From: Paenibacillus sp. FSL H8-0537
GTDB lineage: Bacteria; Bacillota; Bacilli; Paenibacillales; Paenibacillaceae
Length of the DNA stretch: 64,000 nucleotides
Assembly (NCBI RefSeq): GCF_038051995.1
Contig: NZ_CP150290.1
Location: 3,214,001 to 3,278,000 of the forward strand
Direction of reading: 5' to 3'
A program made the position numbers and the translations under genes. Shown here in pieces: positions 36,801-43,406 of the stretch. The notes beneath the pieces were generated by a model, which worked only from the letters and a program-made list of their open reading frames with translations, ran no database searches and had not been told where the DNA came from. How positions within the stretch are numbered: the stretch's first letter is position 1; each line of letters starts with the position of its first letter.

Positions 36801-39092
36801 TTGATTGGCATACTGGCGGATCGATCCGTGGAAATGATTATAGGCATACTGGCCGTGCTAAAAGCTGGTGGGGCTTACGTGCCAATAGATCCGGAGTATC
36901 CTGAAGAGCGCATCCGTTACATGCTGGAGGACGCTGGCTCGGAGGTGCTGCTAGTTCAGCAGCATTTGCTGAATCGCGTACATTTTGAAGGAAAGCTTAT
37001 CAATCTGAATGATCCGGAGGTCTTTAGCGAAGAAGAGTCGAATATAGAGCCGATATCTGGCGCGCACGATCTTGCTTATGTGATCTATACGTCGGGAACG
37101 ACGGGAAATCCGAAGGGCGCGATGATTACCCACCAAGGCCTGACGAATTACTTGTGGTGGGCACAAGAGGTATATGTCGCTGGGGAAAAGCTTGATTTTC
37201 CGCTGTACTCATCTATTTCCTTCGACCTGACGGTAACATCCATATTTACGCCGCTGCTAACAGGCAACCTTATTCGCATCTACAGTGGAGAAGACAAAGC
37301 GCTAATAATCGAGCGGATCGTAACAGATAACCAAGTCAACATTATCAAACTGACACCGGCCCATTTAAGTATAATCAAAGAAATGAATATAAGGGCCGGC
37401 TCAAACATCCGTAAGCTAATTGTCGGAGGTGACAATCTTGGCGCGGATATAGCGAGAAGCATCCATGACAAGTTTGGCGGAGATATCACGATATTCAATG
37501 AATATGGACCGACAGAAACCGTTGTCGGCTGCATGATTTATCGATACGATCCGGAAACGGATACGAGCGGTTCCGTTCCTATTGGGGTACCGGCTGCGAA
37601 TGTCAGCATTTATTTGCTTGATGCTGAGCGTAAGCAAGTGCCGATTGGAGTACCGGGAGAAATATACATCGTTGGAGATGGAGTTGCGCGAGGGTACTTC
37701 CGTCGTCCGGACTTGACCGCGGAGAAGTTCGTTGACCACCCATTCATTCCTGGGAAGCGGATGTACCGTACAGGGGACTTGGCCAAAATGCTGTCAAACG
37801 GAAACTTGGAATATTTAGGCCGCGCAGATGACCAAGTGAAAATACGCGGCTACCGTATTGAGCTCGGCGAAGTAGAGGCGCAACTGATGAAAGTAGAGGC
37901 GGTGAAGGAAGCCGCGGCCATCGCTCGCGAAAACGACGCGAAAGAGAAGCAGCTATATGCCTATTACGTAGCGGATAGCGAGCTTACGGCCGGGGAACTG
38001 CGGAGAGCATTATTGCAGAAGCTCCCAGCCTATATGATTCCAAACCGCTTCGTGCAACTGGATAAATTGCCGCTTACAGCTAATGGAAAAATCGATCGCA
38101 GACGTTTATCTCTTTTGCAGCAAAATGAGCCGCTTCAAGCCAATTACACTGCGCCAAGGAATCCGCTGGAACAAGCGCTTGCTGACATCTGGCAGGAGGT
38201 TCTGGGCATAGAACGGGTTGGCATTCACGATAATTTCTTCGATGCAGGCGGACATTCTTTGAAGCTGATTCATATGATCGGAGAAGCTCGCAGCAGGCTG
38301 GATTTGGAAATATCGTTTAGCACCGCCTTCACTTACCCGACGGTCATGGAGCTTGTCGAGCAGTTGGAAAGTCGAAACCACTTTGATGATTCTACAGTGC
38401 AGCAAGGTACAGGGGTATCTGTATGGAACAGCAGCAATGGAAACGGCTTAACTTTGCATTGCTTCCCGCCAATCGTAGGCTATGGGCAAGTGTTCACGAT
38501 GATGGCGCAATCGTTGCAGGATACGGCAACTATATATGCCTATGATTTCATCGTTTGCGACGATACATCGGAATATTTTGCACAACATGTTCAAAAATTG
38601 CAGCCTCAGGGTCCCATTTATTTGCTGGGCTACTCTGCTGGAGGTAACCTTGCATTTGAAGTAGCTAAGCGACTGGAGGAACAGGGTCGTAAAGTAGCGT
38701 CTATCCTTATGTTTGACGCCTATCCGAGAGAAACGTCTTCATCTAATATGCAGCAAGAAGCGTATCTGGAGACGCTAAAAGAAGAGATTTCGATGTTCAT
38801 TCGCCATGTTCCCGGGGAGACGGCAGAAAAAGTTAAACAAAACATCCTAGCTTACACAGCATGGATTGATGGGATGCAAACAAATGGAGAAGTTCAGGCT
38901 GAAATTCATCTAATCCAATCAGCAGATCCAATAGGAGAAGAGGAATGGAGAAGGAAATCCTGGAGCGCTTTAACAACGGGGCAACTGCACATTTATTTAG
39001 GAAACGGCAAACATGAGCAGATGCTAGAAAGAGATTATGCTTCAACCAACGCCTTACTTATAAAATCTATACTTGAAAATTTCACTGTTTAA
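1..39092 (+). CDS. Giant multimodular non-ribosomal peptide synthetase, 5' partial
   Basis: The frame is open from the first full codon (base 3) to TAA at 39090-39092. The first residues already lie in the C-terminal half of an A domain, so the true start is upstream; the ATG at base 9 is internal. The visible 13,027 residues give A(partial)-T, then modules 1-5 as C-A-T, module 6 as C-A-T-E, module 7 as C-A-T, module 8 as C-A-T-E, modules 9-11 as C-A-T, then TE. Each A domain shows the YTSG[TS]TG, YG[PI][TS]E, TGD and NGK motifs; each T domain shows the phosphopantetheine serine in a GG[HDQ]S motif. C domains after E domains (modules 7 and 9) start with the [14 protein letters not shown] signature of D-L condensing domains; all others carry the L-L type PLSSAQKR signature. 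The protein should assemble a peptide of at least 12 residues in the cytoplasm and release it through the TE. No frameshift was seen. Confidence 0.97.
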   Translation, partial: GDMLPQEGSIPIGRPLPHVNLYVLGQGGTLQPVGVHGELCIGGASVARGYLNRPELTAERFVPDPFVEYGRMYRTGDQACWLPDGNLQFLGRLDDQLSIRGYRVEPGEIEARLLEIESIREAVVAVMPDRQRELVLCAYYTAEAALETAELRAFLSSMLPDYMVPAVFKKLEKLPLTTNGKVDRRALPALDEIVSSKLYIRPVTDAQQRMAALWQEVLGQERIGLEDNFFDLGGQSLKAITLLTRIHQEFQIELGLRDIFQAVTLKDLTEAVSSATEYIYESLMPAPHQPYYPLSSAQKRLFMLQQLDASGLSYNMPAVLHLEGPLDMQQMEATLGVLIARHDALRTSFTVVDGEPVQHVHQQVVFSLLYEEAEEKEAYEQISTFIQPFDLGMAPLLRAKIVRIGEQRHLLLFDMHHIISDGISVQILTEELAAAYVGETLEPLQLQYKDYAVWQQAYKYTQDYAKQEAYWLDQFAGDVPVLQLPTDDPRPAVRSFKGNRVDAELQGELATAVRELARKNGATVYMVLLAAYSALLSRISSQEEIVVGTPVAGRQHADLSGMLGMFVNTLALRMYPEGDKTFAAYLREVKQTALSAFEHGNYPFEELAQRIVQQRDLSRNPLFDAMLVVEHADHEEFKLANVHVTPHPLDYTAAKFDLTLTVTEREDSFSLRWEYDSALFGHRTITRWSDCFYELLVQAADSQDAKLGTYDIVTGQEREQLLGQFAGTKKNYGPATSVLTLFEQQAMQTPDQPAVIWEKDELSYRQLNEWAEQLGAELRGQGVGADTIVAVMTHRSLEMAVGILAVLKAEGAYLPIDPEFPIDRIRYMLGDSRPQVLLTFRTYEPLVAELHQDISVLYFEDHPLRQIPVKAVKRSFAPEHLAYVIYTSGTTGKSKGVMIEHGSLANTIQWKKRHYSFSPQDRALMLNPFIFDSFVTHFFWPIVSGAAVVILSDEGSKDASAIREAIVNHQITHLQSPPSFYSALLESMMHKDWRSVRSAVVAGEAVGLPLIRRLKAMNPDMQLMNEYGPTENTVVTTAVELTEETAVTIGRPIPNARVYILNAQDMLNPLGVPGELCIAGAGLARGYMNQQELTASKFTADPFVQGERMYRTGDWGRWLPDGTLEYLGRMDHQVKIRGNRIELGDIEAHLLTLPEMNEVTVTVIEESEGNASLCAYFVAEREYAVKELRQLLGLALPSYMMPSYFVQIPQMPLTANGKLDRRALPLPDSSNLTKDGSYLAPRSEAERKMIEVWQEVLGVRPIGVQDDFFERGGHSLKATFVVARMQKELQADVTLRDLFQYPTVEAMTEVIASRSMKRFVALELATQMDYYPLTSVQKRLYVLQQMEGAEVSYNMPAVLRMEGMLDPLRFESSLQQLILRHDALRTSFAFIDNEPVQQVHEHVQIAAAYREAEQQQLDAVIAEFVRPFDLGQAPLLRVEVVRVEAQLHYVLLDMNHMISDGVSMSIFVEEFTKLYAGEKLEPLRLQYKDYAVWQQKYAKSAVYLEQEGYWLQHLGGKLPVLHLPADYTRPVLRSFAGDRVDFKLDNALSEAVQKLALDKGATVYMVLLAAYSTFLSRLSNQDEIIIGSPVAGRPHADLSSMMGMFVNMLPLRTFPSGPKGFAQFLEEIKQTTLDALVHGDYPLEDFVNQVVRERDMSRNPLFDAVFVLQNTDLLPIALPDLSVDSYPFAETSAKFDLTLQVNEHPDGYYCSLEFSTALFARETIERWCRYFTDMLHHVVAEPDTRLAEARLLREQEQHEQLLAYSGLPVSPVMQVSITERFQEIVHHHPERLAVVCGERQLTYGALQYQSLAVAGKLIRKGLLPQAAVGILAERSIEFVVAVMGILQAGGAYVPLDPEAPDDRHMYILNDSGADCLIVVGDLRVPERYEGSVIRLDADMLLKEALGDNGESRTIRKIRSDDPAYIMYTSGTTGSPKGVLVTHGNVVNLVTGGGYVPFHSEHRYAQTGSVSFDAATFEIFGALLHGGALYPVEKDVLLSARRLGHFIAANGITVMFLTTSLFHHLVNEEAGMFAGLQHLIMGGEILLPKPVHAVQKASPSITIWNGYGPTENTTFSTAFPLSETTGMTSIPIGRSIGGTTAYVLGAGSQMLPVGVPGELHLGGAGVAKGYWNQPELTKEKFKPDPFIEGKTMYATGDLARWLPDGNLEYMGRIDQQVKIRGYRIELSEIEARLLLHADIRQASVIIRKDTPGNELLCAYYVSDGVLDPSKLRYQLSTALPLYMVPEYYIHLTELPLTRNGKLDRAALPAPAYDTAATAPYVAPRTTTEAQLAAIWEDVLQTSQVGARDNFFARGGHSLSAMTLASRIHQVMNVRVEIRDIFRFSTLEALALSVEERAKDLFEGLQPSAPRDYYPLSSAQKRMYVLHQLEGAEMSYNMPAALLFNGRVEFARLERAFKELIARHEVLRTSFDMLDGEPVQKITSEVDFNLAYGEAGDRPIEEMIRAFMRPFDLGLAPLLRIQLTKLTDTQHLLLFDMHHIISDGTSISLFIEEMTRLYAGKRLEPLSLHYKDYAVWHAFNKHSETYVKQKEYWVQQLGGEVPILHLPSDFPRPAIKSFAGSRLDFVIDAKLSTQVKQLAQDTGTTLFMVLLAAYNVFLAKISGQDDIIVGTPIAGRPHVDLSDMMGMFVNTLAIRSMPSVDKTFRDYLEEIKQVSLGAFEHADYPFEEIVDQVVQHRDVSRNPVFDAMFALQNMKRSVLHMSDVEILPVPMENPTAKFDLSLFVNESADELHGSMEYATSLFEAGTIERWKDHFIALLRHTVAAPDVMLGKANLLNEQDLMTLHRWMDGPVKKLEDTNVHQLFQKQAEKTPEAAALVFGDTMLTYGELDRLSDQMAAALRQEQIGGGSIVGLMALRSPKMIIGLLGILKTGAAFLPIDPSYPEERISFILEDSKVSCLLVDSDSAQTHDCLVRRSKTRIIEQLLATISSSDTSEVSHEQLQSPAATESSRLLYVIYTSGTTGNPKGVMLEHGNLINLIMHQYEHTYIPFDKDVLQYASYSFDVSYQEIFSTLLAGGTLHLIEEEMRQNATALFRYVEDRGIQTLLLPSSFVKFVWNDPTYESVWPKCVKHLITAGEALIVGHTLQQFLREQGVTLHNHYGPSETHVATTYTIMPKEPMAALPPIGRPISNSSVYIVDSLGQLQPINVAGELYIGGACVGRGYLHQPDLTSEKFLSNPWSPGTRMYRTGDKARWLADGNIEYLGRIDHQVKIRGYRIEPGEIETKLLELDGIREAAVIALQDERGSNELCAYVAGEREYTFAELRAALRTILPEYMIPAYFVQLAELPVTRNGKIDLRALPKPTENLAKGDYVSPRTLVETKLALLWQEVLGLERVGIRDNFFELGGHSLRAMTLVSRIHQVLETEVPLRQLFLSPTVEGLAAVLETADEREFEALVPVKVQEAYPLSSAQKRLYILQQLEGAELSYNMPVALRLAGPLDRQRLERALQALVARHESLRTGFAVVDGEPMQRIMASPVFSVTYEEATEEEAQERVRTFLRPFDLSEAPLLRTTVVRVDEANHMLLFDMHHIISDGTSMSIFVQEFTKLYGGEELEPLRLQYKDYAVWQQSYRESASYREMERYWLEQFAGELPVLSLPLDYPLPALRSFEGAHVEFELDSELSAALRELARANGATVYMVLLAAYSALLGRLSGQEELIVGTPIAGRSHADLQGMLGMFVNTLALRVSPSGEKSFSAYLQEVKQTALSAFEHGDYPFEELVEQVVRQRDLSRNPLFDAMLVLQNTEQSELELADLQWTPYPLESGAAKFDLTLSVSEEEQGMRCTLEYAVKLFEQGTIERWVGHFTELLRQVTRDSHTTLGSMDLLTAGQREQLLVHFNATELELPENATVHGLFEQQAARTPGHPALVSGLSVWTYGELDGQANRIAGWLRAHGVSSEDRVGVLLSRSPWLIAGLLGIMKAGAAYVPLDPALPAGRMEGMVRDAGIGILLSEEAQRETVAGWVETPLRQVLCLEEQGSDGQQKASGQQEEHASDRQQKEQASQVRFSSVEELKAYSSASTEVETRAEGSAYVIYTSGTTGTPKGVVVEHRNVVNFMTGMVEALPFARSATMLSVTTVSFDIFVTESWVPLSCGMQVLLASEAEQQDPAQLAALLTKHPAQVMQTTPSRLVMLLEDARSAAALRPMQALLIGGEPFPATLESQLRSQTEAELYNMYGPTETTVWSTFEHLREASEGGKMSIGRPLANTQVYVLNEALQVQPIGAVGELCIGGAGVARGYWAREELTNERFVGHPFVPEERMYRTGDLARWLPDGRLEHMGRMDHQVKIRGYRIELGEVEAHLLQIEGVKEAVVTVIAGERETDAAELCAYVTVTGSSELGAKEMRSKLAEGLPSYMLPTHIISLPEMPLTPNGKLDRKALPKPEVGGQSEVAYVAPRTPVEAEVARLWEEVLGLERVGIRDNFFALGGHSLRAMTLVSRMHQALETEVPLREVFLYPTVEELAAVISVREQKAYAAIPRVEARDYYPLSSAQKRMYILQQLEEAGKSYNMPGMLLLEGELNRARFEAAFGLLIARHETLRTAFELVQGEPMQRVKEAVDFEVAYVGVASKEEVEARVRDFVQPFDLSEAPLLRVELIEWAEERYVLLLDMHHIISDGASMDILVEEFARLYREEKLPELRIQYKDYAVWQQSEANKEQMKEHEAYWLKALAGELPVLELPTDAARPAVRQSDGAAFDFELDSHQRDALHELAAQHGSTLYMVLLAAYTILLHKYSGQEDIIVGTPIASRTHPDIEPLIGMFVNTLAIRTYPHGSMPFLSYLQEMKETALGAYEHQDYLFEQLVENVQVNRDLSRNPVFDAMFVLQNTENTGIRMEGLELKPYQSEYTIAKFDLVLDVREESNGLSCNLQYATALFNRETAQRMAKHFAHLVDSIIEAPEAEIADLSMLSSKELAQILHGFNDTTAEYQREKTIQQLFEEQAQQNPNAVAVRFEQEQLTYRALNERANRLARTLRAAGVKPDQLVGIMAERSLEMAVGLMAILKAGGAYVPIDPDYPQERISYMLEDSGTQVLLVQEHRQQQAVFEGTVILLDHEQSYHEDGANLESVNVPSNAAYVIYTSGTTGKPKGTLIEHKNVVRLLFNSKNLFDFGPSDTWTLFHSFCFDFSVWEMYGALLYGGKLVIVPSLAAKNPAQFLRLLAEQQVTILNQTPTYFYQLLREALAEEAPMLSVRKVIFGGEALSPQLLKNWRAKYQATQLINMYGITETTVHVTYKEITEVEIEQAKSNIGRPIPTLKVYVLDAKRNCVPVGVTGEMYVAGEGLARLYLNRPDLTNEKFVDNPFDAGAKMYRSGDLARWLPDGSIEYLGRIDHQVKIRGYRIELGEIESQLTKVEAVQEAIVLACEDGGGEKHLCAYFVADQLYAVNEIRSLLSQELPGYMIPSYFVQMDRMPLTSNGKIDRKALPAPEGRLQTGEELVEPRTSQEAELAEIWREVLRLERVGVKDNFFELGGHSLRAATLVSMVRKVMNVDLPLRDVFQYATIEQMAYAIGKLEQASYSFIPSIIEENEFYPLSSAQKRLYILQQLEGAELSYNMPVALRLAGPLDRQRLERALQALVARHESLRTGFAVVDGEPMQRIMASPVFSVTYEEATEEEAQERARTFLRPFDLSEAPLLRTTVVRVGEANHLLLFDMHHIISDGTSMSIFVQEFTKLYEGEKLEPLRLQYKDYAVWQQSYRESASYREMERYWLEQFAGELPVLSLPLDYPLPALRSFEGAYVEFELDSELSAALRELARANGATLYMVLLAAYSALLGRLSGQEELIVGTPIAGRSHADLQGMLGMFVNTLALRLSPSGEKPFSAYLQEVKQTALSAFEHGDYPFEELVEQVVRQRDLSRNPLFDAMLVLQNTEQSELELADLQWTPYPLESGAAKFDLTLSVSEEEQGMRCTLEYAVKLFEQGTIERWVGHFTELLRQVTRDSHTTLGSMDLLTAGQREQLLVHFNDTGAEALLEQPSTLHALFEEQAAKTPERVAVVYGDEALTYQELNERSSRMAHHLLKRGVAPADVVAIMPERSVELIIGILGILKTGAAYVPIDPDYPAERIHFMLEDSRARFCLTNQAHLHQIKQSAVEVLLLDGLEKLEEHSDQPLPAILPTDAAYIIYTSGSTGRPKGVMIEHRSVVHLCRWHQAYFDMSATDRTTQYAGIGFDAVVWEIFPSLTIGAAVHIVPEDLRLDPAALNAYFEEKSITVSFLPTQVCEQFIMLENRSLRVLLTGGDRLKKISHTRYALYNNYGPTEGTVLATTARVHVSLPVIPIGKPISNTRVYVLTQENGLQPVGAVGELCISGVGLARGYWDRADLTAEKFVSNPFEPGERMYRTGDLVRWQADGSLAYVGRRDEQVKIRGYRIELSEIEAVLLRGTGVREVIVQALPDAGGSLQLCAYVVGSELEIAGLRSLLSASLPAYMVPASFVQMESLPLTANGKVDRQALPMPEAQASHLPYAPPRTAMEHALVTVWQQVLGVPEVSIHDHFFDLGGDSIKAIQVASRLLQAGYKMEMKTLFRYPVVAQLGTHLTAVTRTAEQGEVHGAVPLTPIQRWLVERDSVDLHHFNQAVMLYREERFDRVALSVALQQLAIHHDALRMTLTQAEDGSYVAWNRKVADGELYRLDVFDFRGEPGWSEKVEAAAAELQGSISLASGPLMRLGLFQCGDGDHLLLVIHHWVVDGVSWRILFEDFATAYEQAVQGKDIRLPQKTDAFQTWAQQWSAYAGSPAMEAQRAYWKRIVELAAIPPLPKDYDSVASEASEVLGASTLAASQTLAVEWSQVQTQQLLKEAHRAYGTEINDLLLTALAMAVQSWSGMERVGIMLEGHGRETILPDVDVSRTVGWFTSAYPVVLEMKPEMTLSQQIKRVKETLRAIPDKGVGYGLLRYVSKQVEGEDWSCDPDISFNYLGQFDQDLERSALQLSPLSSGEAISSRRQRAAVLECNGMIAGGTLRLTMSYSAAEYRPATMEQFAERLKQSLEAVIAHCVAQERTELTPSDVRLPDMTQEELDGLVQRSAAIGEMEEVYALTPMQQGMLFHSRLEPQAGAYVNQMQLTLQGELDVAAFERSWQTIVQRHAVLRTSIDSGWRKEPLQVVYRHRPLQLAYADLSLKPATEQEAGVAQWRTADRRQGFAVEAESLMRVALFRTGEHTHELVWSFHHIVMDGWCLPLVMEEVLRTYSTYSISGSEEAQQEQEQPKGQAYSEYIRWLSEQDEASARRYWKERLAGCEAQAVFPKRQRQTSGYEARRVSGVVPREQSERIAAAAKAHGVTMNTLLQTAWGLLLHRYSGSRDVVFGGVVSGRPADLPGVESMIGLFINTLPVRVVCEGQETAADVLRRMQADALAAQAYGYYPLHEIQAHGTGTRELFDHILVFENYPMPTSSEASLDASGLVITDVQADEQTNYDLNVMIQPGEELVVHFDYNGQVYEQGAMERVQGHWLQLVEQIVSQPNVPVTQLELLTAGQREQLLVHFNATELELPENATVHGLFEQQAARTPGHPALVSGLAVWTYDELDGQANRIAGWLRAHGVSSEDRVGVLLSRSPWLIAGLLGIMKAGAAYVPLDPALPAGRIEGMVRDAGIGILLSEEAQRETVAGWVGTPLRQVLCLEEQGSDGQQKASDGQQEEHASDRQQKEQASQVRFSSVEELKAYSSASTEVETRAEGSAYVIYTSGTTGTPKGVVVEHRNVVNFMTGMVEALPFARSATMLSVTTVSFDIFVTESWVPLSCGMQVLLASEAEQQDPAQLAALLTKHPAQVMQTTPSRLVMLLEDARSAAALRPLQALLIGGEPFPATLESQLRSQTEAELYNMYGPTETTVWSTFEHLRKVGEGGKMSIGRPLANTQVYVLNEALQVQPIGAVGELCIGGAGVARGYWAREELTNERFVGHPFVPGERMYRTGDLARWLPDGRLEHMGRMDHQVKIRGYRIELGEVEAHLLQIEGVKEAVVTVIAGERETDAAELCAYVTVTGSSELGAKEMRSKLAEGLPSYMLPTHIISLPEMPLTPNGKLDRKALPKPEVGGQSEVAYVAPRTPVEAEVARLWEEVLGLERVGIRDNFFALGGHSLRAMTLVSRMHQALETEVPLREVFLYPTVEELAATLEVADEREFEALVPAKAQETYPLSSAQKRMYILQQLEGAELSYNMPVALRLAGPLDRQRLERALQALVARHESLRTGFAVVDGEPMQRIVASPVFSVTYEEATEEEAQERVRTFLRPFDLSEAPLLRTTVVRVDEANHLLLFDMHHIISDGTSMSIFVQEFTKLYGGEELKPLRLQYKDYAVWQQSYRESASYREMERYWLEQFAGELPVLSLPLDYPLPALRSFEGAHVEFELDSELSAALRELARANGATVYMVLLAAYSALLGRLSGQEELIVGTPIAGRSHADLRGMLGMFVNTLALRLSPSGEKSFSAYLQEVKQTALSAFEHGDYPFEELVEQVVRQRDLSRNPLFDAMLVLQNTEQSELELADLQWTPYPLESGAAKFDLTLSVSEEEQGMRCTLEYAVKLFEQGTIERWVGHFTELLRQVTRDSHTTLGSMDLLTAGQREQLLVDFNDTGAEALLEQPSTLHALFEEQAEKTPERVAVVCGDEALTYQELNERANRLARMIQGYGAGPEHIVAVQCRRSVEMAVALLGVLKAGSVYLPLSLEDPVERKQFLLKNSGALLLLSDSVQEASCPVLLLDDAGIDAEMSGNLLNTAKPENLAYVIYTSGTTGQPKGVMVEHRSIVHTLQWKAATYHFDQGKVLHASPYVFDAFISHFFAPLITGATVVLIRDEELKDPGAIAKALVEHSITHAQFTTGMFAVLLDMLKPAQLATVRSVVIGGEKLSGALIEKILNYPQIAFVSEYGPTENSVVTTALPITGVWQEHGLGKAIGKTKVYVLAADGQLQPIGVPGELCISGVGLARGYWDRADLTAEKFVSNPFEPGERMYRTGDLVRWQADGSLAYVGRRDEQVKIRGYRIELSEIEAVLLRGTGVREVIVQALPDAGGSLQLCAYVVGSELEIAGLRSLLSASLPAYMVPASFVQMESLPLTANGKVDRQALPMPEAQASHLPYAPPRTAMEHALVTVWQQVLGVPEVSIHDHFFDLGGDSIKAIQVASRLLQAGYKMEMKTLFRYPVVAQLSPHLTAVTRTAEQGEVHGAVPLTPIQRWLVERDSVDLHHFNQAVMLYREERFDRVALSVALQQLAIHHDALRMTLTQAEDGSYVAWNRKVADGELYRLDVFDFRGEPGWSEKVEAAAAELQGSISLASGPLMRLGLFQCGDGDHLLLVIHHWVVDGVSWRILFEDFATAYEQAVQGKDIRLPQKTDAFQTWAQQWSAYAGSPAMEAQRAYWKRIVELAAIPPLPKDYDSEASTLAFSQTLAVEWSQVQTQQLLKEAHRAYGTEINDLLLTALAMAVQSWSGMERVGIMLEGHGRETILPDVDVSRTVGWFTSAYPVVLEMKPEMTLSQQIKRVKETLRAIPDKGVGYGLLRYGSEQVEGEDWSCDPDISFNYLGQFDQDLERSALQLSPLSSGEAISSRRQRAAVLECNGMIAGGTLRLTMSYSAAEYRPATMEQFAERLKQSLEAVIAHCVAQERTELTPSDVGLPDMTQEELDALVQRSAVIGEMEEVYALTPMQQGMLFHSRLEPQAGAYVNQMQLTLQGELDVAAFERSWQTIVQRHAVLRTSIDSGWRKEPLQVVYRHRPFQLAYADLSLKPATEQEAGVAQWRTADRRQGFAVEAESLMRVALFRTGEHTHELVWSFHHIVMDGWCLPLVMEEVLRTYSTYSISGSEEAQQEQEQPKGQAYSEYIRWLSEQDEASARRYWKERLAGCEAQAVFPKRQRQTSGYEARRVSGVVPREQSERIAAAAKAHGVTMNTLLQTAWGLLLHRYSGSRDVVFGGVVSGRPADLPGVESMIGLFINTLPVRVVCEGQETAADVLRRMQADALAAQAYGYYPLHEIQAHGTGTRELFDHILVFENYPMPTSSEASLDASGLVITDVQADEQTNYDLNVMIQPGEELVVHFDYNGQVYEQGAMERVQGHWLQLVEQIVSQPNVPVTQLELLTAGQREQLLVHFNATELELPENATVHGLFEQQAARTPGHPALVSGLAVWTYDELDGQANRIAGWLRAHGVSSEDRVGVLLSRSPWLIAGLLGIMKAGAAYVPLDPALPAGRIEGMVRDAGIGILLSEEAQRETVAGWVGTPLRQVLCLEEQGSDGQQKASDGQQEEHASDRQQKEQASQVRFSSVEELKAYSSASTEVETRAEGSAYVIYTSGTTGTPKGVVVEHRNVVNFMTGMVEALPFARSATMLSVTTVSFDIFVTESWVPLSCGMQVLLASEAEQQDPAQLAALLTKHPAQVMQTTPSRLVMLLEDARSAAALRPLQALLIGGEPFPATLESQLRSQTEAELYNMYGPTETTVWSTFEHLRKVGEGGKMSIGRPLANTQVYVLNEALQVQPIGAVGELCIGGAGVARGYWAREELTNERFVGHPFVPGERMYRTGDLARWLPDGRLEHMGRMDHQVKIRGYRIELGEVEAHLLQIEGVKEAVVTVIAGERETDAAELCAYVTVTGSSELGAKEMRSKLAEGLPSYMLPTHIISLPEMPLTPNGKLDRKALPKPEVGGQSEVAYVAPRTPVEAEVARLWEEVLGLERVGIRDNFFALGGHSLRAMTLVSRMHQALETEVPLREVFLYPTVEELAAVISVREQKAYAAIPRVEARDYYPLSSAQKRMYILQQLEEAGKSYNMPGMLLLEGELNRAHFEAAFGLLIARHETLRTAFELVQGEPMQRVKEAVDFEVAYVGVASKEEVEARVRDFVQPFDLSEAPLLRVELIEWAEERYVLLLDMHHIISDGASMDILVEEFARLYREEKLPELRIQYKDYAVWQQSEANKEQMKEHEAYWLKALAGELPVLELPTDAARPAVRQSAGAVFDFELDSHQRDALHELAAQHGSTLYMVLLAAYTILLHKYSGQEDIIVGTPVAGRTHIDLQEQIGMFVGTLAIRSYPAGEKSLSAYLNEVKETMLNAYEHQQYPFEELLENVQVNRDLSRNAVFDTMFVLQNTESRQFELDGLQMKPYASAQRTAKFDLTLQAVEGEDGVAFSLEYATSLYKPETIQRIAGHFVQLIDEMIARPQASLAMLQMVTNEERTRLIDVFNDTKAAYPRELAIHQLFEDQVERRPNATAILFGESQWSYGELNDKANRLARTLQKAGLEAEQLVAIVAERSFEMIVGILAILKAGGAYVPIDPEYPEERIRYMMQDANVRIVLIQSHLQRPVFTDAMVVLLDAEQAYDKDGSNLASATESTQMAYVNYTSGSTGTPKGVCVTHRGVVRLVTHASYVDICENDVFLQGSTISFDAATFEIWGSLLNGAVLALLPPVTLSLEDWSQAIRKHQVTIVWFTSGWFTVMVEHKLEGLAGIRQLLVGGDVVSRAHVKKAMERYPHLRLINGYGPTENTTFTSCHTIRLEDMDRALIPIGRPIGNTQVYVLDPLGMLLPLGAIGELYAAGDGVARGYLNQPELTAERFVDNPFVPGQKMYRTGDLARWLPDGTLEYVGRMDSQVKIRGYRIELGEIEAQLGRMASVREAVVVAKADSSAVQQLCAYVVANRELAAGELRRDLAEQLPGYMIPTYFVQLERMPLTPNGKIDRKALPAPEGIIPAAVEYAAPRTHIEAHLSRIWQEVLGLERVGVYDNFFEIGGHSLRATAMVSRLHKEMQINVPLRHIFRFPTIELLAQAIADMEQQAFQTIQPIEEKEYYAVSSAQKRLYILHQLEGTGLSYNLPRAMLLEGTLDRKLFEAALHKLIARHETLRTSFHMEEGESVQRVHNEVRFAVEYIQASEEETAEVMRRFVRTFDLEQPPLLRAGLIELASERHLFVLDMHHIISDGISMGILVEEFARMYAGEELPPLRNQYKDYAAWEQSQEQKKRQLQEEGYWLDVFSGDIPVLEMPTDYVRPAVQSFQGEELSFMLGAEQSERLRRIAAESGSTLYMILLAIYKTLLHKYSGQEDIVVGTPIAGRTHGDFQSLVGMFVGTLAIRSYPAREKTFISYLEELKEAMLGAYEHQGYPFEELVEKVQVSRDMSRNPIFDTMFVLQNMEQRDLQMQGLQIQPYANEHTAAKFDLTFQLEEMENGISCSIEYASGLFKRESVLRMAKQFEKLVESVTANPYARLASLEILTAEEHTQLAAFNATASEYPSEKTVYHLFEQQAEKTPEAVAVVHDEEQVTYGELNARSNCLARTLRASGVRPDHLIGILADRSVEMIIGILAVLKAGGAYVPIDPEYPEERIRYMLEDAGSEVLLVQQHLLNRVHFEGKLINLNDPEVFSEEESNIEPISGAHDLAYVIYTSGTTGNPKGAMITHQGLTNYLWWAQEVYVAGEKLDFPLYSSISFDLTVTSIFTPLLTGNLIRIYSGEDKALIIERIVTDNQVNIIKLTPAHLSIIKEMNIRAGSNIRKLIVGGDNLGADIARSIHDKFGGDITIFNEYGPTETVVGCMIYRYDPETDTSGSVPIGVPAANVSIYLLDAERKQVPIGVPGEIYIVGDGVARGYFRRPDLTAEKFVDHPFIPGKRMYRTGDLAKMLSNGNLEYLGRADDQVKIRGYRIELGEVEAQLMKVEAVKEAAAIARENDAKEKQLYAYYVADSELTAGELRRALLQKLPAYMIPNRFVQLDKLPLTANGKIDRRRLSLLQQNEPLQANYTAPRNPLEQALADIWQEVLGIERVGIHDNFFDAGGHSLKLIHMIGEARSRLDLEISFSTAFTYPTVMELVEQLESRNHFDDSTVQQGTGVSVWNSSNGNGLTLHCFPPIVGYGQVFTMMAQSLQDTATIYAYDFIVCDDTSEYFAQHVQKLQPQGPIYLLGYSAGGNLAFEVAKRLEEQGRKVASILMFDAYPRETSSSNMQQEAYLETLKEEISMFIRHVPGETAEKVKQNILAYTAWIDGMQTNGEVQAEIHLIQSADPIGEEEWRRKSWSALTTGQLHIYLGNGKHEQMLERDYASTNALLIKSILENFTV
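843..3953 (+). other. NRPS module 1 (C-A-T), Tyr-like code
   Basis: The C domain starts near residue 289 and has HHIISDG at 414-420 (L-L type). The A domain starts near residue 736, with YTSGTTG from 884. Aligned by hand to GrsA, the pocket residues read D-S-T-Q-V-A-E-V-V. This most resembles the published Tyr code D-G-T-I-T-A-E-V (recalled, not searched), so an aromatic residue is a weak guess. The T serine is at residue 1273. No E domain follows, so an L residue is expected. Confidence 0.8.
3954..7076 (+). other. NRPS module 2 (C-A-T), predicted Val
   Basis: The C domain starts near residue 1328. Its active-site motif reads NHMISDG (N1453, H1454): the first His of HHxxxDG is Asn while the second, catalytic His is kept. 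The A domain starts near residue 1775, with YTSGTTG from 1925. Its pocket reads D-A-F-F-I-G-G-T-F, one change from the Val code D-A-F-W-I-G-G-T-F; Ile is the main alternative. The T serine is at residue 2314. Confidence 0.85.
7077..10227 (+). other. NRPS module 3 (C-A-T), predicted Pro
   Basis: The C domain starts near residue 2369, with HHIISDG at 2494. The A domain starts near residue 2815, with YTSGTTG from 2972. The pocket reads D-V-Q-L-I-A-H-V-A, matching the Pro code D-V-Q-L-I-A-H-V in all eight core positions. The specificity core motif is YGPSE rather than YGPTE. The T serine is at residue 3364. Confidence 0.88.
10228..13458 (+). other. NRPS module 4 (C-A-T), Gly-like code, first copy
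   Basis: The C domain (near residue 3420; HH at 3544) is nearly identical to those of modules 6 and 8. The A domain (near residue 3866; YTSGTTG from 4050) is nearly identical to those of modules 7 and 9. Its pocket reads D-I-T-Q-L-G-M-V-W, closest to the Gly code D-I-L-Q-L-G-L-I-W; this is a moderate prediction. A Gln/Glu/Lys-rich insert begins at residue 3994, before the YTSGTTG motif. The T serine is at residue 4445. Confidence 0.85.
10260..11570 (+). repeat. Condensation domain repeated three times (C4, C6, C8)
   Basis: The C domain of module 4 recurs almost unchanged in module 6 (about 16632-17942) and module 8 (about 24423-25733), at offsets of 6372 and then 7791 bases. All three share the start PLSSAQKR and the end [12 protein letters not shown]. 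The upstream linkers differ in module 6, so the copies were joined to different carrier domains. Confidence 0.92.
11527..14286 (+). repeat. Third copy of the A-T unit plus N-terminal C domain (module 4-5)
   Basis: This block matches 30220-32982 (module 9 A-T and the front of the module 10 C domain) with an offset of 18693-18696 bases, the difference being one codon in the Gln-rich insert. Its A-T part also matches module 7. Similarity drops sharply near 14286, inside the C domain just after the motif VGTP, while the equivalent sequence in module 10 takes a different course. Confidence 0.9.
13459..16587 (+). other. NRPS module 5 (C-A-T), predicted Thr
   Basis: The C domain starts near residue 4500, with HH at 4626; its N-terminal two thirds match the C domain of module 10. 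The A domain starts near residue 4948, with YTSGTTG from 5093. The pocket reads D-F-W-N-I-G-M-V-H, an exact match to the Thr code. The core motif is YGITE instead of YGPTE, a common variant in Thr domains. The T serine is at residue 5487. Confidence 0.9.
16588..21108 (+). other. NRPS module 6 (C-A-T-E), predicted D-Leu
   Basis: The C domain starts near residue 5544 (HH at 5668). The A domain starts near residue 5992, with YTSGSTG from 6138 and the first pocket residue D at 6184. The pocket reads D-A-W-F-L-G-N-V-L, matching the Leu code D-A-W-F-L-G-N-V. The T domain has LGGDS (Ser 6514), the form usually found before an E domain. The E domain runs from about residue 6565 with HHWVVDG at 6695. 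Its linker after KDYDS is nine residues longer than in module 8. Confidence 0.9.
18957..24362 (+). repeat. Large direct repeat, copy 1 (A6 tail-T-E-C-A-T)
   Basis: This block recurs at 26760-32138. The offset is 7803 bases up to a 27-base length difference in the E-domain linker (near 20335-20390) and 7776 afterwards. By eye there are scattered single-base changes from 18957 to 21366 and none from 21367 to 24217. It covers the last part of the module 6 A domain, its T and E domains, and nearly all of module 7. Confidence 0.95.
21109..24372 (+). other. NRPS module 7 (D-L type C, A, T), Gly-like code, second copy
   Basis: The C domain starts near residue 7045 with the D-L signature and HHIVMDG at 7178, which fits a D-Leu donor from module 6. 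The A domain starts near residue 7505 (YTSGTTG from 7690) and has the same pocket as module 4, D-I-T-Q-L-G-M-V-W. The T serine is at residue 8085. Most of this module looks identical at DNA level to module 9. The T-C linker that follows resembles the linker between modules 3 and 4, not the one after module 9. Confidence 0.88.
24373..28884 (+). other. NRPS module 8 (C-A-T-E), Tyr-like code, epimerized
   Basis: The C domain starts near residue 8141 (HH at 8265). The A domain starts near residue 8589, with YTSGTTG from 8730 and pocket D at 8775. The pocket reads D-A-S-Q-V-G-E-V-V, closest in my recollection to a Tyr code of iturin type (D-A-L-S-V-G-E-V-V); this is a weak prediction. T is LGGDS with Ser 9115. 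E starts near residue 9166 with HHWVVDG at 9296. Everything except the A-domain core closely matches module 6. Confidence 0.87.
26760..32138 (+). repeat. Large direct repeat, copy 2 (A8 tail-T-E-C-A-T)
   Basis: This is the second copy of the 18957-24362 block, covering the last part of the module 8 A domain, its T and E domains, and module 9. The stretch 29143-31993 shows no difference from copy 1 by eye. The copies end at the T-domain end, where the linkers diverge: copy 1 continues like module 3 to 4, copy 2 like module 4 to 5. Confidence 0.95.
28885..32148 (+). other. NRPS module 9 (D-L type C, A, T), Gly-like code, third copy
   Basis: The C domain starts near residue 9637 with HHIVMDG at 9770, as expected after the E domain of module 8. 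The A domain starts near residue 10097 (YTSGTTG from 10282) with pocket D-I-T-Q-L-G-M-V-W. The T serine is at residue 10677. It is a near-perfect copy of module 7 up to the end of the T domain, after which the sequence continues like module 4 into module 5. Confidence 0.88.
32149..35262 (+). other. NRPS module 10 (C-A-T), predicted Val
   Basis: The C domain starts near residue 10732 with HH at 10858. It matches the C domain of module 5 up to about base 32982, then diverges. The A domain starts near residue 11180; its A3 core reads NYTSGSTG (Tyr at 11325), with Asn where the other modules have Ile or Met. The pocket reads D-A-F-W-L-G-G-T-F, one change from the Val code. The T serine is at residue 11714. 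Confidence 0.88.
35263..38388 (+). other. NRPS module 11 (C-A-T), predicted Asn
   Basis: The C domain starts near residue 11769 (HHIISDG at 11894). The A domain starts near residue 12215, with YTSGTTG from 12360 and pocket D at 12406. The pocket reads D-L-T-K-I-G-E-V-G, one conservative change from the Asn code D-L-T-K-L-G-E-V-G. The T serine is at residue 12750. As the last module before the TE, Asn should be the C-terminal residue. Confidence 0.9.
38389..39089 (+). other. Terminal thioesterase domain of the NRPS
   Basis: This is a type I TE of surfactin-synthetase kind, about 220 residues. The nucleophile motif is GYSAGG with Ser at residue 12876, the likely acid is Asp 12903 in FDAYP, and the likely base is His 13002 in GNGKHEQ. 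It would release the full-length peptide by hydrolysis or cyclization; the sequence does not say which. Confidence 0.92.
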
Positions 39093-39137
39093 AGGTGAAC
39101 CGTAAAAAAGGTCAATCCTATTCATGAAATGCTCCTT

Positions 39138-39190
39138 GTTAAGCAGTCGGTTTATTCATTAAACCTGACTGCTTAACGGGAAGTTTTCTT
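39138..39190 (+). terminator. Rho-independent terminator of the NRPS gene
   Basis: GTTAAGCAGTC at 39138 pairs with GACTGCTTAAC ending at 39177, extended by GGTTTA/TAAACC with one bulged base. It is followed by a T-rich run. It lies 46 bases after the stop codon. Confidence 0.8.
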
Positions 39191-39208
39191 TTTACCAAAA
39201 GAAACAGG

Positions 39209-39228
39209 AAGCCTGAGTAATCAGGCTT
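39209..39228. other. Perfect short hairpin
   Basis: AAGCCTGA, a 4-base loop and TCAGGCTT form a perfect 8-bp stem. There is no U-run after it on the plus strand. It overlaps the 3' end of the transposase remnant and could be the terminator of the lost insertion sequence on the minus strand. Confidence 0.5.
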
Positions 39229-39440
39229 TCAGATTGACGGGAAACCCTATGTCTTGTCTCAAGACGTTCGGGTTTCTCTTTGTTTTGGGGATCAGCCCCC
39301 GCAACCGATAATAGCGAAACCCATGGAGCTGTTTAGCATCCGCGAAGCTTCGCTCAATCACCCAGAAAGATCATTTTGAAAAGAACAAGTGGATCAATGG
39401 CTGGACGGCCATTATCTTGTGAATACGTGCAAAAGTTGTC
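39221..39440 (-). pseudogene. Remnant of an IS1182-family-like transposase
   Basis: On the minus strand, 39430 down to 39365 encodes QDNGRPAIDPLVLFKMIFL, the typical N-terminal motif of IS1182-type transposases (GRPSIDPVVL). From 39364 downward, in another frame, it encodes ERSFADAKQLHGFRYYRLRG, the typical C-terminal motif. The several hundred residues between them, with the catalytic centre, are missing, so an internal deletion fused the two ends and shifted the frame. The family call comes from remembered motifs and was not searched. No clear terminal inverted repeats or target duplication were found. It marks a past insertion right at the 3' border of the NRPS gene. Confidence 0.7.
39241..39286 (+). 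terminator. Terminator-like nested hairpin
   Basis: The outer arms GAAACCC (39241-39247) and GGGTTTC (39270-39276) enclose a second perfect stem GTCTTG/CAAGAC. A T-rich tail follows (TCTTTGTTTT). It lies within the frame of the transposase remnant, so it may be a later insertion or a chance structure. Confidence 0.45.
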
Positions 39441-39465
39441 AAAGCAACTACAGTTGCTTTATCAT
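39436..39465 (+). promoter_or_regulatory. Promoter of the DUF72-marR pair
   Basis: TTGTCA (39436-39441), an 18-base spacer and TATCAT (39460-39465) each differ by one base from the sigma-A consensus. The ribosome binding site follows at 39511. Confidence 0.55.
39441..39460. promoter_or_regulatory. 20-bp perfect palindrome inside the promoter
   Basis: AAAGCAACT, two bases and AGTTGCTTT form a perfect inverted repeat between the -35 and -10 boxes. A bound repressor here would block RNA polymerase. The second gene of the transcript encodes a MarR regulator, so autoregulation is the simplest inference. A leftover end of the neighbouring insertion sequence is the alternative. Confidence 0.6.
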
Positions 39466-39524
39466 AAAAAAGACATCTTCATCAGACCTATAACATGCCA
39501 AGGACATAAGAAAGGAGCCGTATG

Positions 39525-40424
39525 ATGGCTGTTCAAATCGGACTTACAGGCTGGGGCGACCATGATTCGCTGTATATTCCCGGTACAAAGGCGAAGGACA
39601 GGCTGGGCCAATATGCAAAATATTTTCCCGTCGTCGAAGTAGACAGCTCCTTCTATGCGATTCAATCCCGGGAAAGGTTCGCCAAATGGGTGGCGGAAAC
39701 GCCGAGCTCGCTCCATTTTATGATAAAAGCCTATCAAGGCATGACAGGGCATCAGCGCGGTGAAGCGGCAGCTGCCGCGGCATTAAATGACACGGGGCAA
39801 ATGTTCGCTGCTTTCCGCGAATCTATTGAACCGGTTATGGAGGCTGGGCGATTGACCGCCGTACTGTTCCAGTATCCGCCATGGTTTGATTGCACGCAGG
39901 ATAATGTCCGGCTGCTTCGCGAAACGAAGCTCAGAATGGGCAGCATTCGCTGCGCGCTGGAGTTCCGCCATCAGAGCTGGTTTATGCCGGAGTTTCGTGC
40001 GAGGACGCTGGCGTTCATGGAGCGCGAGGGCTGGATACACAGCGTATGTGATGAGCCGCAGGCAGGCATTGGCTCGGTGCCGACTGTGCTGCATGCAACC
40101 GATCAGGAGCTGACGCTCGTTAGGCTGCATGGTCGAAATGTATCGGGCTGGAACCAGAGCGGAGCACCGAATTGGCGCGAGGTTCGCTATTTATACCGCT
40201 ACAACAGTACTGAGCTGCGAGAATGGGCAGAACATATCAAGGAGCTGCAGCAGCAGAGCAAGCATATTTGCATTATTTTTAACAATAACTCCGGCGGAGA
40301 CGCGGCTGATAATGCCAAAGAACTGATGGACCTGCTTGGACTGAACTGTCCGGATGGGGAAGGGCCTTATTTTGTTCGCAATGAGCCAGAGCCGCCAGCG
40401 GTGGAGCAGTTGGAGTTATTTTAG
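39525..40424 (+). CDS. DUF72 family protein (YecE-like)
   Basis: A 299-residue protein with the DUF72 features near its start (IGLTGWGDHDSLYIP, then VVEVDSSFYAI) and a TIM-barrel-like layout. The family is widespread and its biochemical role is not established. Two ATGs are adjacent (39522 and 39525); the site AAAGGAG at 39511-39517 is 4 bases from the first and 7 from the second, so I chose the second. It ends 16 bases before the MarR gene, and both probably share the promoter at 39436. Length is close to the family norm. Confidence 0.88.
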   Translation: MAVQIGLTGWGDHDSLYIPGTKAKDRLGQYAKYFPVVEVDSSFYAIQSRERFAKWVAETPSSLHFMIKAYQGMTGHQRGEAAAAAALNDTGQMFAAFRESIEPVMEAGRLTAVLFQYPPWFDCTQDNVRLLRETKLRMGSIRCALEFRHQSWFMPEFRARTLAFMEREGWIHSVCDEPQAGIGSVPTVLHATDQELTLVRLHGRNVSGWNQSGAPNWREVRYLYRYNSTELREWAEHIKELQQQSKHICIIFNNNSGGDAADNAKELMDLLGLNCPDGEGPYFVRNEPEPPAVEQLELF

Positions 40425-40440
40425 AGTGGGGGACAGGTTT

Positions 40441-40887
40441 ATGCCTTATCAGGGACTTGAGCAGTCAATTGGCTTTACAATGGGAATGACGTATCGCAAG
40501 CTTACTAATTTTTTTCAGCAACGTTTGAGAGAATATGCGATTACGCCAGAGCAGTGGTCGGTACTGCTTCAAATTAGCAAGTCGGAGGGCTTGATCCAGA
40601 AGGAAATTGCTTTGCGGACGAGCAAGGAAAATCCCACCGTTACCCGTATCATCGACCATTTGGAGAAGGAGCAGCTGATTTACAAGCGGCCTGGCGTTCA
40701 GGATCGACGCAGCTTTGTTGTTTATATTACGGACAAAGGCGAGCAGCTTATTAATGAAACCATCGCCATAAATGAGTCGGTAAACGATGAAGTCAAGAAG
40801 GTCATTTCCGCAGAGGAATATGAGCTTATGATTTCGCTGATGCTGCGAATTAATAATCATATGCAGGCATCAATCGAGAAAAATTAA
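40441..40887 (+). CDS. MarR family transcriptional regulator
   Basis: A 148-residue protein with a central winged helix (IQKEIALRTSKENPTVTRII, then the wing ending DRRSFVVYITDKG), as in MarR repressors. The frame is open further upstream, overlapping the DUF72 gene, but the GGGGG-rich site at about 40428-40432 points to ATG 40441. It likely dimerizes and binds an inverted repeat; the 39441-39460 palindrome upstream of its operon is the best candidate. The ligand cannot be guessed. Confidence 0.88.
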   Translation: MPYQGLEQSIGFTMGMTYRKLTNFFQQRLREYAITPEQWSVLLQISKSEGLIQKEIALRTSKENPTVTRIIDHLEKEQLIYKRPGVQDRRSFVVYITDKGEQLINETIAINESVNDEVKKVISAEEYELMISLMLRINNHMQASIEKN

Positions 40888-41029
40888 CCGTTCCGGCAGC
40901 TGCTAGATTTTTTCGGCACACAAGGTTTCTTGGAATCTGTTGAAATATCCTCTTAACAATCCAACATTTCCCACCGATATAATTAAAAGATCTATGCGAT
41001 GTCATTTTAGACGGGCTGCGCCGTGTACA

Positions 41030-41035
41030 TATAAT
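41030..41035 (+). promoter_or_regulatory. Candidate -10 box for the gene at 41085
   Basis: A consensus TATAAT lies 35 bases before the ribosome binding site. The matching -35 region is weak. A second TATAAT lies at 40978-40983, also with a poor -35. Confidence 0.3.
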
Positions 41036-41084
41036 AGAACGATAAACGAGGGCGCGTGGGAAAATGGTTGGAGGAGGGAATGCT

Positions 41085-41807
41085 TTGGGCGGTACAGGCC
41101 ACAGCAGCAAAGATGCCGAGGAGGCAGCTTTCCAATGGATCAGGCTGACAGGATTTGGACGGGAAGTGTCGTGCAGGCGGCGAGAGCGGAAGGATATCCG
41201 AAAAGTACGGGCGCTTAGGCACTTCTATAAAAATTGCTTTATACCTGCTCTTGAACAAACGGTATTTCAGGAAAATCGTTATTACCACATCCATCAAGAA
41301 CAGCTGATCGAGCTGTTTTTATCTGCTTTTCGCCAGCTGTGCAATCGGCTGTATGCCAGGCAGCAGGAGGGACGGATCGGAGCCATTAGCATCATTGAAT
41401 ATAGCTTGCAGGCATCCCCCAGTACGGTAGAATTATTTGGCTATCGGGTAGAGGCCTATGGCGAGCAGGGTTATGAAGATGCGGAGCCTTATTCGGAAAA
41501 TTATAATATCGCCTGGCTGTATCAGTTCGTACCAGAGCTAATGACGAATTTAAATGAGCAGCGCAAAGCATATGGGGGAAAAATATTGGGCGGCGATATT
41601 GAGAACATGATGCGGGGCGAGCTGGTTTTGTTCCACCAGTTTGCGGCCCAACTTATCCGCAGCGCCATTCCAAGGGCCATCAGCGAGCCGCAATATGCGG
41701 CGCTGGCCAAAACAGATTCGTTCAACATTCGGCTGGGCCGAGAAGGAAAACAACGCAAGACGATATATATAAAGCATGACGCTTTTGATTTTGGTGGACA
41801 AGGATAG
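41085..41807 (+). CDS. Conserved-looking protein of unknown function
   Basis: I do not recognise this protein. From the TTG at 41085, placed 6 bases after GGAGGAGGG (41070-41078), it has 240 residues; ATG 41064 in the same frame is possible but has no good ribosome binding site. It is soluble, with no signal peptide or membrane segment, with a basic start and a charged, aromatic-rich middle (residues about 120-160). The end is strongly basic (GREGKQRKTIYIKHD). The GNAT gene follows after 32 bases, so the two are probably co-transcribed. Confidence 0.75.
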   Translation: MGGTGHSSKDAEEAAFQWIRLTGFGREVSCRRRERKDIRKVRALRHFYKNCFIPALEQTVFQENRYYHIHQEQLIELFLSAFRQLCNRLYARQQEGRIGAISIIEYSLQASPSTVELFGYRVEAYGEQGYEDAEPYSENYNIAWLYQFVPELMTNLNEQRKAYGGKILGGDIENMMRGELVLFHQFAAQLIRSAIPRAISEPQYAALAKTDSFNIRLGREGKQRKTIYIKHDAFDFGGQG

Positions 41808-41839
41808 GCGGAAGATAGAGCAAGAGGAAGGAGCTTGAG

Positions 41840-42625
41840 ATGAACCGAGAACAGTTGATAGCCATATTTACGAAGGAGCAGCGAATCGATATAGCGTTTC
41901 CGGGATATCGTCGCGAGACGGACGGCGATATTATTCGGCAAATCGCGCTCGAAAATGACGGCGAAGGCGGCTTCGTTCTTTATACGGATTTGAACGAGGA
42001 CAACGTGGATGAAGCCATTGAGGCGCAGCTCGCTTATTTTCGCGAGCTTGGGCAATCGTTTGAGTGGAAGGTGTACAGCGGTGACAAGCCTCACAATCTC
42101 AAAGAGCGCTTGCTGGCACATGGCTTCGACATCGGCGAAGAAGAAGCGATGATGGTTATTCAGCTTGCGGAAGGGCATGAGCTGCTCCAGTGTGAAATTT
42201 CACCAGCCATTCGCCCTGTGACGGATGCGGCAGGCATTGATGCATTAGTAGCGCTGGAAGAAGCGGTATGGGGTGTTGCCCATATCGAGCATGGGGAGCG
42301 ATTAAAGCAGGATTTGCAGGATGAGCAAATTGGGCTGCGCATCTATGCCGCTTATGAGGGAGACAAAATGGTCAGTGCCGCCTGGATGTATTTGCACGAG
42401 GGAACGTCGTTTGCAAGCATTTGGGGAGGATCTACGCTCGCGGAATACCGCGGCAAAGGGTTTTATACAGCGCTGCTGGCTGTGCGTGCGCAGGCTGCCT
42501 GGCACGCAGGCTTTCGTTTGATGACGGTGGATGCGAGTCCAATGAGCCGCCTGATTTTGGCGAAACGAGGCTTTGAGCTGCTTGCCTATACATGGCCCTG
42601 CATGTCTCCAGCGGAGAATATTTGA
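41840..42625 (+). CDS. GNAT family N-acetyltransferase
   Basis: A 261-residue protein. The C-terminal half holds the acetyl-CoA loop (GGSTLAEYRGKGFYTALL, residues about 195-212) followed by a final strand with RGFELLAYTWP. The N-terminal half looks like a degenerate GNAT-like or substrate domain, so the protein may be a tandem GNAT. The site GGAAGGAG at 41826-41833 sets ATG 41840. The substrate is unknown. Confidence 0.85.
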   Translation: MNREQLIAIFTKEQRIDIAFPGYRRETDGDIIRQIALENDGEGGFVLYTDLNEDNVDEAIEAQLAYFRELGQSFEWKVYSGDKPHNLKERLLAHGFDIGEEEAMMVIQLAEGHELLQCEISPAIRPVTDAAGIDALVALEEAVWGVAHIEHGERLKQDLQDEQIGLRIYAAYEGDKMVSAAWMYLHEGTSFASIWGGSTLAEYRGKGFYTALLAVRAQAAWHAGFRLMTVDASPMSRLILAKRGFELLAYTWPCMSPAENI

Positions 42626-42699
42626 TCTAGGTTGTTACTTGTAATAATGATACAATGGACAAAGCCGTAGCGAATAATGGGAAGATGCAGGAGGACGAA

Positions 42700-43068
42700 A
42701 TGACGACTTTATTGCTGCTCGGCAGCATCAATATGTTTTTAGCGGTTATGCTCGGCGCTTTTGGCGCGCATGCATTGAAGAAGAAGCTTTCCGCCGACAT
42801 GCTGGCTATTTATCAGACTGGGGTGCAATACCAGATTGCCCATGCGTTGGGCTTGCTGCTTGCCGGTGTGTTAGCAGACGGCATACTTACGAGCGGACTC
42901 GTCGTAACCGCAGGCTGGTTTTTATTTGCTGGCATTATTTTGTTCAGCGGCAGCCTTTATGCTCTTAGCCTCAGCGGTGTGAAGAAGCTGGGCGCGGTTA
43001 CTCCGCTGGGCGGACTGTGTTTTTTGATCGGTTGGGTCATTTTGGCCGTTGCGGTTGTTCAAGGCTAG
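42700..43068 (+). CDS. DUF423 family small membrane protein (YwdK-like)
   Basis: A 122-residue protein with four hydrophobic segments and the family motifs GAFGAHALKKKL near residue 20 and YQTGVQYQIAHALGLL near 40. The AGGAGG at 42689-42694 fixes ATG 42700; an in-frame ATG at 42655 has no site. It is an inner membrane protein with no settled function. A terminator follows at 43091. Confidence 0.88.
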   Translation: MTTLLLLGSINMFLAVMLGAFGAHALKKKLSADMLAIYQTGVQYQIAHALGLLLAGVLADGILTSGLVVTAGWFLFAGIILFSGSLYALSLSGVKKLGAVTPLGGLCFLIGWVILAVAVVQG

Positions 43069-43090
43069 CTGCATAGCCGTAGAAAACGAG

Positions 43091-43122
43091 AGAGCTTGCC
43101 GCAGGCAGGCTCTTTGGTCATT
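43091..43122 (+). terminator. Terminator after the DUF423 gene
   Basis: AGAGCTTGCC, a 3-base loop and GGCAGGCTCT form a 10-bp stem with one G-T pair, followed by a T-rich stretch. It argues against any start upstream of 43113 for the next gene. Confidence 0.7.
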
Positions 43123-43152
43123 TTGCGAAAAGGACTGGGAGGAAGCTGGTTT

Positions 43153-43335
43153 ATGTTTACGGGATGGCGCCTTTCGGTGCTGGGACTAGTTGTTGTGGGG
43201 ACGACAGCGGTTGTCGCTCCTCTGTTCAAACTAATGGATTTCGGAAAAACGATTCCATTGTTTATTTTATTTGCATTGTTTATCGGCTGTATGGAGCTGA
43301 TGGAATGGATCAAACGGCGTAATCGAAGACGCTAA
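43153..43335 (+). CDS. Small two-helix membrane protein, unknown
   Basis: A 60-residue protein with two hydrophobic segments (about residues 6-22 and 31-50) and a basic tail ending RRNRRR. GGGAGGA at 43137-43143 supports ATG 43153. No function can be assigned; the positive-inside rule puts the C terminus in the cytoplasm. Confidence 0.7.
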   Translation: MFTGWRLSVLGLVVVGTTAVVAPLFKLMDFGKTIPLFILFALFIGCMELMEWIKRRNRRR

Positions 43336-43406
43336 TCCTTGCAAGGAATAGCAGAGCCTGACAAATGAAAAACTATTGATTATTAAGAGAAAGGGGATTT
43401 TAGCAA

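Larger units (their letters stand above)
39093..39520. other. Intergenic region after the NRPS gene
   Basis: This 430-base gap holds, in order, the NRPS terminator, two further hairpins, a decayed transposase on the minus strand, and a promoter with an internal palindrome. No intact gene was found in it. Confidence 0.8.

Noticed and set aside
40354..40440. Upstream start for the MarR gene
   Set aside because: It would overlap the DUF72 gene by about 70 bases, adds residues atypical for MarR, and lacks a ribosome binding site.
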